This document shows, one piece after another, positions 36,207-47,209 of a DNA stretch of 64,000 bases. Both the position numbers and the translations under genes were made by a program. Position 1 is the first letter of the stretch. Every line of letters starts with the position of its first letter. The stretch is taken from assembly GCF_029407905.1 (NCBI RefSeq), contig NW_026577882.1, positions 3,968,001-4,032,000 on the forward strand. The letters are read 5' to 3'. Under the pieces are notes generated by a model, which was given only the letters and a program-made list of their open reading frames with translations, was not told the DNA's origin and did not search any database. The DNA comes from Bubalus kerabau (lineage: Eukaryota > Chordata > Mammalia > Artiodactyla > Bovidae).

Positions 36207-37067
36207 AGACTATGAGAGGCAGATATTTTAGAGTATAATTATTGTAAAGAGTTTGTCTAAAAGCTCATATCACATTTACATTTTTTACTTTTGTTGTTGT
36301 CGTTTCCAGGTAGTTTCTTGCTGACAAGCTTGTGACAGATATAACAATAGAGCAATTTTTACCTCAAAAGAAACCTAGGCACTATGAACATGTTGTGCTT
36401 AATGTTGTTGACTCTTAGACATGTCTATAATGGAGGAGCAAAACCAAAAATACTAGATACTTAATATTGACTAGTTCCCAGTTCACGGGACTCTGACATT
36501 CATTTAGGTCAATGTTTTCTTGTATTTCCAGCAGTTTGATTTGGAAGGGCTGCCTTGTCTTGAGACCATTGAAATCAGAACTCAGAACTTGAGCAATATT
36601 ATCAAAAAACACAGGGCTCACACTGACACATACCTTAATCCAAACAGACAGACAAGACATCTTCCAGGTTTCCGCCTGAGATTTAAAATATTTCTTTGAG
36701 CCAGTCTTCTGGGGAGTGGGGTAATGGGGGTGGCAGTAAGGCAGGCTTGGGTAACAAGTTAATTGTTGGTCATTGCATATGCAAAGAACCAGCTTTCTGG
36801 GTTCCAAGGAAAAAAGTTTCCTTGGTAACCAACTTTGTCTGGTTCTATAGAATATCATGGCCCTCCTAGGTCAGGTCATCTTGCCTTTCTGTAGTCCTCG
36901 TTTCATCCCTAAATCATAGACAGCTTGGATTGTCTCTGTGGGGTGTATGTATTGTCCTCATGTTTGACCTGGCGGCAGCAGCGAGGTCCGAGAGCCTCTC
37001 CTGGAACCGGGCGTGGGGACGGGGCTCACCGAGAGCCACTGGTGAAGGTGGGCAGCGCCCCTGGAGC
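36207..37067. other. Non-satellite DNA with one unexplained minus-strand frame
   Basis: A 147-codon frame runs on the minus strand at 36,858-36,415. Its translation is rich in Leu, Ser and Cys, without a domain I can name. It starts with Met but has no context supporting expression. The rest, to about 36,960, is ordinary AT-rich DNA; GC content jumps after 36,965 towards the second GC-rich copy. Confidence 0.4.
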
Positions 37068-37951
37068 GCGGCAGGGGCGGGGCGAACCCGGGCGGCGCAG
37101 GGCGGGTGTCGGCTCCTGGCGGGGGTAGGGGAGGGCTTCCCAGTTGTGCTCTCGGAGATGGCCACTGCAGCTGGAAACGCGCCGGGAGCGCAGCCAGGGT
37201 GGGGTAAACCTGGGCTGCACAGGTCGAGATTCCGCTCACTGTGGGTGGGGGGTCGGTCCCTGTTGTGCTCCCGGGGGTCGCCAATATTGCTGGGAACCCA
37301 CCGGGAGCCCGGCAGGGCCGGGGCGCAACCTGGCGGTGCGGGGCGGGGTGGGGTTCCATTCGCAGTGGGGGTCGGCTCCTGGCGGGGGTGGGGGAGGGCT
37401 TTCCAGATGTGCTGTTGGGGGTCGCCATTGCGGCTGGGAATGCCCATTTCGTGAACTCCTGGATCCCCAAGGATCGGCATCCATTGGCCACAGCGGAGGG
37501 GTGCGGAACACAGGTAAGGGAACGGGGACTGCGTGGAGCAGGGAACCATGTATTCCGCCCTGTGTTGGCACAGTCTCAGAGCTCCCCAACCTGGCGGTCG
37601 CAGAAAGGCCTCGTCTTTGGGGTCAAGGCCTTTACCGCTCCACCCCTCTGCTGAAAAACCTCAGAGTCTGCGCGGTTTTCCCAAGCAGCCTAGTGTCCGC
37701 TGGAAGTCCAAGGGACAGAACCCTGAATTCTGGCCGGCTGGCCCAGCCCTGCTTCTGGCAATTTTGTAGGCCAGCGGGCCCTGGAGCACCTGCTAGGATG
37801 GGAAAGGGAAGGGTACGCGAAATGCACCCTGGTGGCCGCCGAGGCAGCAAAGAAGGGGGGAGGGCACCTTACTGCCCTTTAATGGCAGACAGAATCTGTG
37901 GCTGTCCTGCTGCGTGGGCCTTTTCATGGGGACCTTGTGCAATAAAAGTTT
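37068..37951. other. GC-rich duplicated segment, copy 2, truncated by satellite
   Basis: Second copy of 32,617-33,501 in the same orientation, with the ~120 bp GC-rich units (TTGTGCTC landmarks near 37,143, 37,262 and 37,406) and the same downstream part. It ends in CTTGTGCAATAAAAGTTT at 37,951, where satellite I begins directly (ACCGGTGACCTTAGGG). Copy 1 continues past this point into unrelated DNA, so the copy 2/satellite join is a rearrangement breakpoint. The 271-codon frame across it (37,144-37,959) is a GC artefact. Confidence 0.65.
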
Positions 37952-40900
37952 ACCGGTGACCTTAGGGAACTTCCCAGTGTGCTTCTGACAGATGAGGGAT
38001 GCTGTGGAGTTGGCGGGGCCTCTCAGGACTCCGCTGGGTTTGGCGCAATGGAAGGGGGCCTCATCTCCAGGGAAGGCAGGAACCTCAGGCTTCCTCTCCG
38101 TTTCAGACTCCGACCGCAGGGTCCCTGCAGAGTTGGGACAGGAGAGTCAGGAATCGTCTTGTCTGAGGAAGGGAACCCCGCTGGCCTCTCGAGTTGCTCA
38201 GGGGGTCTCAGGCCCCTCGTCGAGCTGTGTGTGGAACCCGCGGTCTTTGCGGACGATGCCCGTTGGTGGCAGTGCCCCTTCAAGTTGTGCCTTCACCCAC
38301 AGGGTTGCCTTCGAAGAGGGGTCCGGGCCTCGGGTCCTTCTCAAGAGCGGACCGGGGAATCGGGGGCGTTCGGCATGTGGCCCCACCCACGTGGCTCGTC
38401 TCGAATTTCCTCGTGAGACCGGCCTCATCCTGAGGTGCGCCGGGAAGGCCGGGAAACCCTTCCAGACCACGCAGGGGAATCGCCTCTCCTGTCGCGATCA
38501 GGAGGGGAGAAGGGGCTCAGAGGAAGCGGTGCCGGGACCCTTGGAGTTCCCCTCGGGGGACCCCGGCGTGTCGGGGGACTTTTGGGGGTCGCAGGAAGGC
38601 TGTCAGGGGACGTTTCGCCCTTCAGGGCGGAACAGGGGACTTCCCTTGAGACGCCGTCGCGGGCAAGGGCCTCATCTTGCCAAGAGGTGGGAACCACGTG
38701 GTTTTTCTCGAGTTGCGGCGGCATTCTCGAGTTACGACGGGGATCTCAGCCTTCCCCTTGGGTTGGCCCTGGGAAGCCCAATCTTCCCCTCGGGTTGCGA
38801 GGGAAAGCTGGGGGTTGCGCTCGAGTCACTGCAGGGCCGAAGAGACCTCACCTAGGCGTGTGTCCGGGACCTAATATTCCTCTCCAGGGAAGGCAGGGAT
38901 CTCGGGGTTGCATTGCAGGCTCCCCCGGGGAGTCAGGCCTCGTCTCGAGGGGAAGCCAAGGACTCCGCTCTCCTCTCGAGTCGCGACGCGGGTCTCTTGG
39001 AGCCCCCTGAGCGGCCTCAAGGGAGTCCAGCCTCCTCTTCCGTTTGGAGAGAGGACCCGGGATTGCTCTCCAGGCCATGCAGGAAAAGAAGGCCCTCACC
39101 TCGCGAGGACGGGGGCGTCTCCGGGGTTTCCTCGAGCTGCGGCGCCCGTGGGGGCTTTCTCCCGAGGCACGACGAGGATCTCAGGGAGCCTCTCGTGCGG
39201 CGCCAGGGAAGTCAAGTCTCCATGCGCGTGGCGAGGGGGAGCGCGTCCTGGCTCTCGAGTCACGGGAGGGGACTAGGGCCTCGAGACGCGTTGAAGAAGG
39301 ACTCTCGAGGTCTTTCTCGGAGGGCGGCGGGAAACCCTCGTGTCCCTCGCCTTCTGCCGGGGACCTTAGGGAACTTCCCAGGGTGCCTCTGAGAGGAGAG
39401 GGATCCTGTGGAGGTGGCGGGGCCCCTCGGGACTCCGCTGGGTCTGGCGCAACGGAAGAGGGCCTCACCTCGAGGGGAGGCAGGAACCTCAGGCTTCCTC
39501 TCCGTTTCGGACTCCGACCGCAGGGTCCCTGCAGAGTTGGGACAGGAGAGTCAGGCCTCGTCTTGTCTGAGGAAGGGAACCCCGCTGGCCTCTCGAGTGG
39601 CTCAGGGGGTCTCAGGCCCCTCGTCGAGCTGTGTGTGGAACCCGCGTGTCTTTGCGGACGATGCACGGGGGTGGCAGTGCCCCTTCGTCTTGTGCCTTCA
39701 CCCACAGGGTTGCCTTCGAAGAGGGGTCCGGGCCTCGGGTCCTTCTCAAGGGCGGACCGGGGAATCGGGGGCGTTCGGCATGTGGCCCCACCCACGTGGC
39801 TCGTCTCGAATTTCCTCGTGAGACTGGGCTCATCCTGAGGTGCGCCTGGAAGGCCGGGAACCCCTTCCAGACCACGCAGGGGAATCGCCTCTCCTGTCGC
39901 GATCAGGAGGGGAGAAGGGGCTCAGAGGAAGCGGTGCCGGGACCCTCGGTGTTCCCTCGGGTGAACCCGGCGTGTCGGGGGACTTTTGGGGGTCGCAGGA
40001 AGGCTGTCAGGGACCGTTTCGCCCTTCAGGGCGGAACAGGGGACTTCCCTTGAGACGCCGTCGCGGGCAAGGGCCTCATCTTGCCAAGAGGTGGGAACCA
40101 CGTGGTTTTTCTCGAGTTGCGGCGGCATTCTCGAGTTACGACGGGGATCTCAGCCTTCCCTTTGGGTTGGCCCTGGGAAGCCCAATCTTCCCCTCGGGTT
40201 GCGAGGGAAAGCTGGTTGTTGTGCTCGAGTCACTGCAGGGCCGAAGAGACCTCAGCTAGGCGTGTGTCCGGGACCTAATATTCCTCTCCAGGGAAGGCAG
40301 GGATCTCGGGGTTGCATTCCAGGCTCCCCCGGGGAGTCAGGCCTCGTCTCGAGGGGAAGCCAAGGACTCCGCTCTCCTATCGAGTCGCGACGCGGGTCTC
40401 TTGGAGCCCCCAGAGCGGCCTCAAGAGAATCCAGCCTCCTCTTCCGTTTGGAGAGAGGACCCGGGATTGCTCTCCAGGCCATGCAGGAAAAGAAGGCCCT
40501 CAGCTCGCGAGGACAGGGGCGTCTCAGGGGTTTCCTCGAGCTGCGGCGCCCGTGGGGGTTTTCTCCCGAGGCACGACGATTATCTCAGGGAGCCTCTCGT
40601 GCGGCGCCAGGGAAGTCAGGTCTCCATGCGCGTGGCGAGGGGGAGCGCGTCCTGGCTCTCGAGTCACGGGAGGGGACAAGGGCCTCGAGACGCGTTGAAG
40701 AAGGACTCTCGAGGTCTTTCTCGGGGGGCGGCGGGAAACCCTCGTGTCCCTCGCCTTCTGCCGGGGACCTTAGGGAACTTGCCAGGGTGCCTCTGAGAGG
40801 CGAGGGATCCTGTGGAGGTGGAGGGGCCCCTCGGGACTCCGCTGGGTCTGGCGCAACGGAAGAGGGCCTCACCTCGAGGGGAGGCTGGAACCTCAGGCTT

Positions 40901-41221
40901 CCTCTCCATTTCTGACTCCGACCGCAGGGTCTCTGCAGAGTTGGGCCAGGAGAGTCAGGCCTCGTCTTGTCTGAGGAAGGGAACCCCGCTGGCCTCTCGA
41001 GTTGCTCAGGGGGTCTCAGGCCCCTCGTCGAGCTGTGTGTGGAACCCGCGGTTCTTTGCGGACGATGCACGGGGGTGGCAGTGCCCCTTCGTTTTGTGCC
41101 TTCACCCACAGGGTTGCCTTCGAAGAGGGGTCCGGGCCTCGGGTCCTTCTCAAGGGCGGACCGGGGAATCGGGGGCGTTCGGCATGTGGCCCCACCCACG
41201 TGGCTCGTCTCAAATTTCCTC
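37952..41221. repeat. Satellite I, homogenised subfamily (right block)
   Basis: Landmarks at 38,673 and 40,077 give a unit of exactly 1,404 bp. The sequence matches the 18-23 kb block almost base for base, except its first ~200 bp, which is of an intermediate type. It starts mid-unit, about 690 bp after the landmark position. The 309-codon frame at 39,986-40,915 is the longest in this block and is a satellite artefact. Confidence 0.85.
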
Positions 41222-43542
41222 GTGAGACTGGCCTCATCTTGATGTGCGCCAGAAAGTTCGGGAATGCCTTCCAGACAAAGCAGGGGAATCGAACCTCCTG
41301 TCGCGATCAAGAGGGGAGAAGAGTCTCAGATGAAGTGGTGCCGGGAACCTCGGTGTTCTCCTCAAGTGAGACTGGTATGTCGGGGAACTTTTGGGGTCGC
41401 ATCAAGGGTTCCAAGTAACTTTTCGCTCTTCAATACGGAACGTGGGACTTCTCTTGAGACGCTGTAGCGGGCAAGGGCCTCATCTTTCGATGACGGGGGA
41501 ACCACGTGGTTTTTCTTGAGTTGCGGCGGGATTCTCGAGTTACGACGGGGAATTCAGGCTTCCTGTTCAACTGGCCCAGGGAAGTCCAGTTTTCATTCGA
41601 ATTGCGAGTTAGAACTGGGGATTGCTCTCGAGACACTGCAGGGCCAAATAGACCTCATCTAGGCTTGTGTCCAGGACCTAATGTTCCTCTGCTGGGGCGA
41701 CAGCGATCTCGGCTTTGCATTCTCGACTCACCCGGGGAATCAGGCCTCGTCTCGAGGGGAAGCCAAGGACACCGCTCTCCTGTGAAGTCGCGACGGGTAT
41801 ATCTTGGAGCTCACTGTGTGGCCTAAAATGAGTCAAGCCTCCTGTGGAGTTTGGAGAGAGGACTCAGGATTGCTCTCCAGGCCATACAGCAAAAGAAGGC
41901 CCTCATCTCGTGAGGACTGGGGTGTCTCGTGGGTATTCTCGAGCTGCGGCTCCAGTGTGGTGTTGCTCACGAGGTATAATGGGGAGCTCAGGGAGCCTCT
42001 CCTGTGGCGCCAGGGAAATCAGGTTTCTATGCGCGTGGCTAGGCGGAGCGCGTCATTGCTCTCGAGTCATGGTAGGGGAATCGCACCTCAAGACGCGTTG
42101 AAGAAGGACTCTCGAGGTCTTTTACGGGTTGGGGCAGGAAACCCTTGGTTCCCTCGACTTGTGCCGGTGATCTCAGGAAGGTCTAAGGGTGCCTCTGAGA
42201 AGTCAGGGATACTGTGCAGTTGGGAGGGGCCTCTCGGGACTCCACTGGGTTCGGTGCAATGGAAGAGGGCCTCATCTCGAGTGGAGGCAGGAAACTCATG
42301 TTTCCTCTCCTGACTTCCCCTGGGCCAGATCTGACTCGGATTGCAGTTTCGCTGCAGAGTTTGAACAGGAGAGTCAGGCCTCGTCTTGTGTGGAGGAATG
42401 GAACTCTGCTTGCCTCTCCAGTTGTTCACGGGGTGACAGGTCACTTCTCGAGCTGTGTGTGGTACCTGCGGGTTTCTCCGGACGATACCCGGGTGTGTCA
42501 GTGCCCCTTCTTGTTGTGCCTTCATCAAAACGGTTATCTTCAAAGAGGTGTCCAGGCATTGGGATCTTATCAAGAGCGAACCGGGAAATCGGGGTCTTTC
42601 GGCATGTGTCACCATCCACGAGGCTATGTCTCGAATATCCTCGTGAGACCGGCCTCATCCTGAGATGCACCGGGAAAGGCGGGAACCCCTTCAAGACAAA
42701 ACAGGGGAATCGACCCTCCTGTCGCGATCAGGAGGGGAGAAGGGGCCCAGATGTAGTGGTGCCGGGAACCTCGGTGTTCTCCTCGAGTCAGACCAGTGTG
42801 TCGAGGAACTTTTGAGGTTGCATCAAGGGTGCCGATACCGTTTCGCACTTCAAGACGGAACGTGGGACTTCTCTTGAGACGCTGTAGGGGGCAAGGGCCT
42901 CATCTTGCGATGACGGGGGAACCACGTAGCGTTTCTAGAGTTGTGGCGGGATTCTCGAGTTTCGACGGGGAATACAGTCTTCCTCATGTGTTGGCCCAAG
43001 GAAGTCCTATCTTCCATTCGAGTTTCAAGGGAGAGCTGGGGATTGCCCTCGAGTCACTGCAGGGCAAAATAGACCTCATCTAGGCTTGTGTCCAGGACTT
43101 AATGTTCATCCCTAGGGGCGACAGGGATCTCGGGCTTGCATACCAGACTCACCCGGGGAATCAGGCCTCGTCTCGAGGGGAAGCAAAGAACTCCGCTGTC
43201 CTTTTGAGTCGCGATGGGTATCTCTTGGAGCCCACTGTGTGCCCTAAAGGGAGTCAAGCCTCCTGTGCTGTTTGGATAGAGGACTCGGGATTCCTCTCCA
43301 GGCCATGCAGGAAAAGAAGGCCCTCATCTCGCGATGACGGCGGCCTCTTGTGGGTTTTCTAGACTGCCGCGCTAGTGCCGGGTTTCTGACGAGGTATGAG
43401 AGGGAGCTCAGGGAGCCTCTCATGTGGCGCCAGGGAAGTCAGGTCCCCATGAGATGGCTAGGGGGAGCTCGTCATTGCTCTCGAGTCATGGTAGGGTAAT
43501 CGGGCCTCAGGACGGGTTGAAGAAGGACTCTCGAGGTCTTTC
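41222..43542. repeat. Satellite I, near-copy of 3,983-6,303
   Basis: From CTGGCCTCATCTTGATGTGCGCC onward the sequence matches the segment 37,239 bp upstream with a constant offset over ~2.3 kb; I saw one 1 bp indel, near 43,493. In a ~210 bp sample (41,430-41,640 against 4,191-4,401) I counted about eight mismatches, roughly 4%. The copy carries the same private 16 bp insertion (CCCTGGGCCAGATC region). This is an ancestral duplication or conversion tract and not mere family resemblance. Confidence 0.82.
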
Positions 43543-43652
43543 TTGTGCCGGTGACCTCAGGGAGTTGCTCAGGGTGCCTCTGAGAAGACACTGATACTGT
43601 GGTGTTGGGAGGGGCCTCTCGGGACTCCACTGCGTTTGGTGCAATGGAAGAT
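43543..43652. repeat. Satellite I, short chimeric piece up to the ERV
   Basis: At 43,543 the match to 6.3 kb breaks. TGTGCCGGTGACCTCAGGGAG...AAGACACTGATACTG follows, a variant otherwise seen at about 15,295-15,350. A stretch of ~50-60 bp of unit is missing at the join. The piece ends at GGAAGAT, where the provirus begins. Confidence 0.7.
43647..43652. repeat. Provirus target site duplication, left copy (GAAGAT)
   Basis: It pairs with GAAGAG at 50,533-50,538, five of six bases identical. The undisturbed satellite reads AATGGAAGAGGGCCTC, so the right copy is the original and the left has one substitution. A 6 bp duplication fits class II ERVs. Confidence 0.75.
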
Positions 43653-44952
43653 TGCCGGGAGCCAGCGAGAGACATTCCACTCGTGACAAATGTCATGAGG
43701 AAAGAGTCTCGGCAAACGCAAAGGCGGGATCGAGCCTCCGGGAGTTCCCCCGTATATTCTTCAGCATCTACCCCCAAAAACCAAAGTCTGCCTTCTTTAT
43801 TGCTTTGTTCTCTCACCTCTGACATTACTGGGGATGTCCCCCACCATCTCACTCTCTCTGTCAAAGAGCTAACTTTGAGCTCCAACTAATAATGTTCCTG
43901 GGCAATTAGTAGTGTTTAAATCCAAACCCCTCAGATGGTTTTCTAACTCGCCTGACAAGTTTACCCGGTCTCCTACAGCTATGCATACGATTGTGTACAG
44001 TCTCCCAGCCTCGAGACGCACGGGAAGTTTAAGATATTCAAATAGCTTAGAGCCTCTCAGAGAGTTAGAAACTGTCAGAATAAAACTAGTAAAAGATTTC
44101 ATTGATGAACCAATGCTTTTTGCCAAGTTTCCACATCCCCTGAATTGTATCCTTGAATGTGTGCTAATTAATATAGTTGGTATGTAGAAAAAATAAGTAG
44201 TGGCCTTGATGTTGGTAACTTTAGACCCTTAAGGTAATAAATTCTTTTCTTTGTTGTAAACCCATTACACATCCTCCCTATAGGAATGCAATTTTATCTT
44301 CGAAAGATGGCGCCAAACCTTAAACAATTACTCTTAGAGAAAATAACTCTTATGGTTGATAAGTCTTTGTCAAGAGTCATAAAATGTTAATAGGTCTTCT
44401 GGCCAGAAGATGATGTAAATCATCTAAACCATTTTTATACGATAAATCTGCAGAAAAGAAACCCTGGTTTTTGATAAGGATTAAAGACTGCTGACTTTGC
44501 ATCCCCTATTATCCTCTATGTGTAACTTAGGGTATTAAAACCTGTGTTGAAAATAAAGCTATGGGCCTTGCTCGCCAACGCTTGGTCTCCCCATGTCATT
44601 ATTCCCCTCAATTTTCAGATGAGTGTCCATCTGGAGCGCGGATATCCTCTGCGACCATTTATTTGCCTGGGCTTCGAAGACCCACTCGATAAGGTGTCTA
44701 AGGTGGGGCACCTTCCTCTATTCTAGAGGGCACTTGCAGCCTCCGTGGTCAGAGCTAACCTGGTGTCACGGGTTATATTGATTTTCCGCATAAACCAAGC
44801 TACTCAGCTGCTTTTCTCCACTGAATTTTCCTACTGAGCTATCCTCATTCTATTACTCTTTATATCTTTGATGAATAAATAAATATATAAATAGGTTGCC
44901 TACTCCATCTTCCCTTCGAATACCCTGGATCAGCTGGGGCTGGACCTCTGCA
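43653..44952 (+). mobile_element. Provirus 5' LTR
   Basis: 1,300 bp, TG...CA, followed two bases later by the primer binding site. It carries a decayed TATA element (TATTAAAA at 44,533) and AATAAA at 44,552, and further AATAAA copies near 44,873. Against the 3' LTR I count about twenty differences in the first ~270 bp but long identical stretches around 44,030-44,130, so divergence is uneven and of the order of several per cent. Confidence 0.9.
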
Positions 44953-44954
44953 GG

Positions 44955-44972
44955 TGGCGCCCGAGACAGGCA
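44955..44972 (+). other. Primer binding site, lysine-tRNA-like
   Basis: TGGCGCCCGAGACAGGCA directly follows the 5' LTR. The TGGCGCCCGA start matches the 3' end of a lysine tRNA; the second half has drifted. A lysine primer fits an ERVK-type element. Confidence 0.75.
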
Positions 44973-45196
44973 TTTCGAAGGTAAATCCCCAACCCCATTC
45001 CCCCAGTGTTCAGTTTTGGGGACAGATAGGATCCCACTTAGGGGGCTGCAGATCCCCTTGTAGAATAGACAGGGCGAGAGGAGTGGGAAGTGTTGAAGAG
45101 TTAGAGAGAAAAAACGGTTTCTAAAAAGGCTGACAAAAAAGGCCTAATCTTTAGATAGCTAAAAGCAAAATCTTTTACTATCCTTAAGTTTCTGAC

Positions 45197-45784
45197 ATGG
45201 GCAACACTGAATCAAATGAAAGACAGCTCTTTATAGGAGTAATTTTACAGTTATTAAGTAAAAGAAGAATCAAGGTTAAAAAATCTTCCATTCAATCATT
45301 TTGTACATTTGTACAAGACCACTGCCCTTGGTTTCTACAACAAGGCACTGTTAACCTAGATATCTTGAAAAAACTAGGAAAACAGCTAAGAGCTTATTGT
45401 GCTCAGCAAGGTTTGGAAAAAATCCCTACTTACACCTTTCCTCTGTGGAATATGACTAGAGATGTTTTAGATCCAGCTCATGAATTTGAAAAGGTACCTG
45501 TTAAAGAGGAAAGTAAAGTTGGAAAAGTACCTGTTAAACAAAAAAGCAAATCTGAAAAGGTACCTGTTATAAAGAAAAGTGAAAATGAAGAGGCTATACC
45601 TAGCTATCGACAGCTAAATGAATGGCTAGCCGCTATGACTGCCAATGAGCATGTAAAAGATAGGGATGAAAAGAAAGATCAGCTCTCCCCTCAATTTGAA
45701 AAAGGTTTAGAGGAAAGAGCAGCTCGATGCCATTCTGATGAGGATTTTTTTTTTTTTAAGCTAAAGATGCTCCTAAAAGTTTAA
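45197..45784 (+). pseudogene. gag: gag, matrix region (truncated)
   Basis: An open frame of 195 codons that begins Met-Gly, the usual myristoylation start of retroviral Gag. The first ~95 residues are Lys-rich with a Cys-Pro-Trp-Phe motif near residue 38, as in betaretroviral matrix proteins, which bind the inner face of the plasma membrane. Residues ~95-130 hold three imperfect copies of a Lys-Val-Pro-Val-containing repeat. The frame ends shortly after a long T run (about 45,747-45,759) that has probably slipped, so capsid and nucleocapsid are not joined. The start lies ~240 bp after the primer site, a normal leader length. Confidence 0.8.
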
Positions 45785-46447
45785 GAAAACATCCCTAATC
45801 AGACCATCCGCTCCTAGGAGGTTGAGGGAAACATCCCCGATCAGACAGTTCGTAAGATTTAGTTACCAAACAGTTAAAGGATCTCCGGAACAGAAGAGGA
45901 AAACTTCGGGACGCTCCCATCCCCCTATGCCTCCTCCTCCATGTCGGGGTAAAGGGCCACCGCTAGGAGTTTCCCGGAGAAGGATTTTCTCTAGTCCCAA
46001 GGATGAACTTGATCCTCACCTTGAGGCTTCTTTTTTAGTCCCCTCTGCAGTTTAGCCAGGGTAAAGAGGTTACAAAATAAATAAAAATATTCTCTAAAAT
46101 TAAAAAAAAATTAAAAATGGATTTCTCTGCATCTAAGAATAGACAAATATTTATTGACTGTGGAATATGATTAGAAATGTCCTGGACCTCCGTCACGAGG
46201 CTGTTAAATAGACTATGGGGGAGGCTATAGAGGTGGATGGTGGTGAGTCTCCATTTACTGCACAGATCATATTTTCTGCCATTGAAAAAAAAAAAAAGGA
46301 GGGAGAAAGTGGTCTACCTCCCAAGGAAGGAGAGGGCTTACAGGACGCTGCGGCCGAGAGCCCTGGCGAGCTCCCTCCCCCTCTGCGCAAACCTTTAAAA
46401 AACTTATCCACCACTTTCTGATTTAAGGCGACTGCCACCGCCTTCGA
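45785..46447 (+). pseudogene. Degenerate gag remnant
   Basis: Short frames in changing phases, Pro-rich at 45,822-46,055 and acidic/Pro-rich at 46,215-46,421, separated by stops and A runs. Position implies the Gag region downstream of matrix, but no major homology region of capsid and no zinc knuckle (CX2CX4HX4C) is visible, so most of capsid and nucleocapsid has been deleted. Confidence 0.5.
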
Positions 46448-47093
46448 TTGTGCCTCCCAGGGCCCAGGAGTTCCCCACTTTGCCCCCAAAGCCTCCCAAA
46501 GTGTTGCCTAAGACTGAGGAAGATAAAAAGTTTTTTAAACAAAGGAGCTTTTAGTACACAATATGCAGAGCGTGCTCCTTGGAGAAAACTCCCTCAGGGG
46601 GGTCTCACCCAGGCTAGGAGAAAAGCGAAAAGGCAAGGAGATTTAATAACAATATTAACCCCTGATGTGCCGCTTACTCCAATTCCAACCGGAGTGGCTG
46701 GCCCCCTATCTGAGGACATTGTAAGATTTGTCCTGGGGCGTAGCTTGCTTTCTTTTAAAAAAAAAATTAAATAAAAAAAAAATAAACAAAAGAAATTTCG
46801 CTGGTGCATGGTGTAGTAGATTCTGATGATATTGAGAAATTAAAGTCTTGATCTCACTGCCTATCAAAACTGTACAAATTAATAAAGGTCAAAGAGTAAC
46901 ACAGCTTTTACTTTTACCTTACTATCAGACAAGGACAAACTTGACTTCTCAATCTAAGAGCCACAAAACATTTGGATCTAGTGATCTAGCCTTTTGGGTG
47001 CAGGAAATTACAGTTCCAAGGCCTTTAAAAGATCTTTTAATTCAAGAGAATAAAACGCCAGGGCTATTAGACACAGGAACAGACGTCTCTTAA
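46448..47093 (+). pseudogene. pro: pro: dUTPase domain joined to start of protease
   Basis: The first part (frame at 46,448-46,774) contains the sequence Pro-Thr-Gly-Val-x-Gly-Pro-Leu and then Leu-Gly-Arg-Ser, the conserved dUTPase substrate motif. A second piece around 46,799-46,830 has the Gly-Val-Val-Asp-Ser-Asp motif in another frame. The third (46,848-47,093) begins with the last dUTPase strand (Lys-Gly-Gln-Arg) and ends with Leu-Leu-Asp-Thr-Gly-Thr-Asp-Val-Ser, the protease active-site loop (DTG). It stops right after the DTG, so no protease could form. A-tract frameshifts near 46,760 and 46,780 break the reading frame. dUTPase limits uracil incorporation in reverse transcripts. Confidence 0.8.
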
Positions 47094-47209
47094 CATTGCT
47101 GGGAAAGACTGGCCCAGCTCCTGGCCAACACATAATACTGAAAATGAGTTGGTGGGAATAGAGAAAGTGGTATGTGGGGTGGAGATGCTGTACAGGTGGT
47201 ACATTTAAC
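47094..47209 (+). pseudogene. Short protease-region remnant
   Basis: Directly follows the protease active-site frame and has codon-like composition (around GGAAAGACTGGCCCAGC, GGTATGTGGGGTGGAG) before the abrupt change to AT-rich DNA. It probably continues the protease sequence but is too short and broken to place. Confidence 0.35.

Noticed and set aside
37144..37959. 271-codon frame in the GC-rich segment
   Set aside because: Runs across the junction into satellite and over a minisatellite; the duplicate at 32.7 kb keeps no equivalent long frame in the same phase.
39986..40915. 309-codon frame, and similar frames of 200-290 codons in the satellite (for example 19,570-20,421 and 22,379-23,230)
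   Set aside because: They recur unit after unit in several overlapping phases on both strands and are lost in diverged units. They reflect the stop-poor, CpG-rich satellite and not coding sequence.
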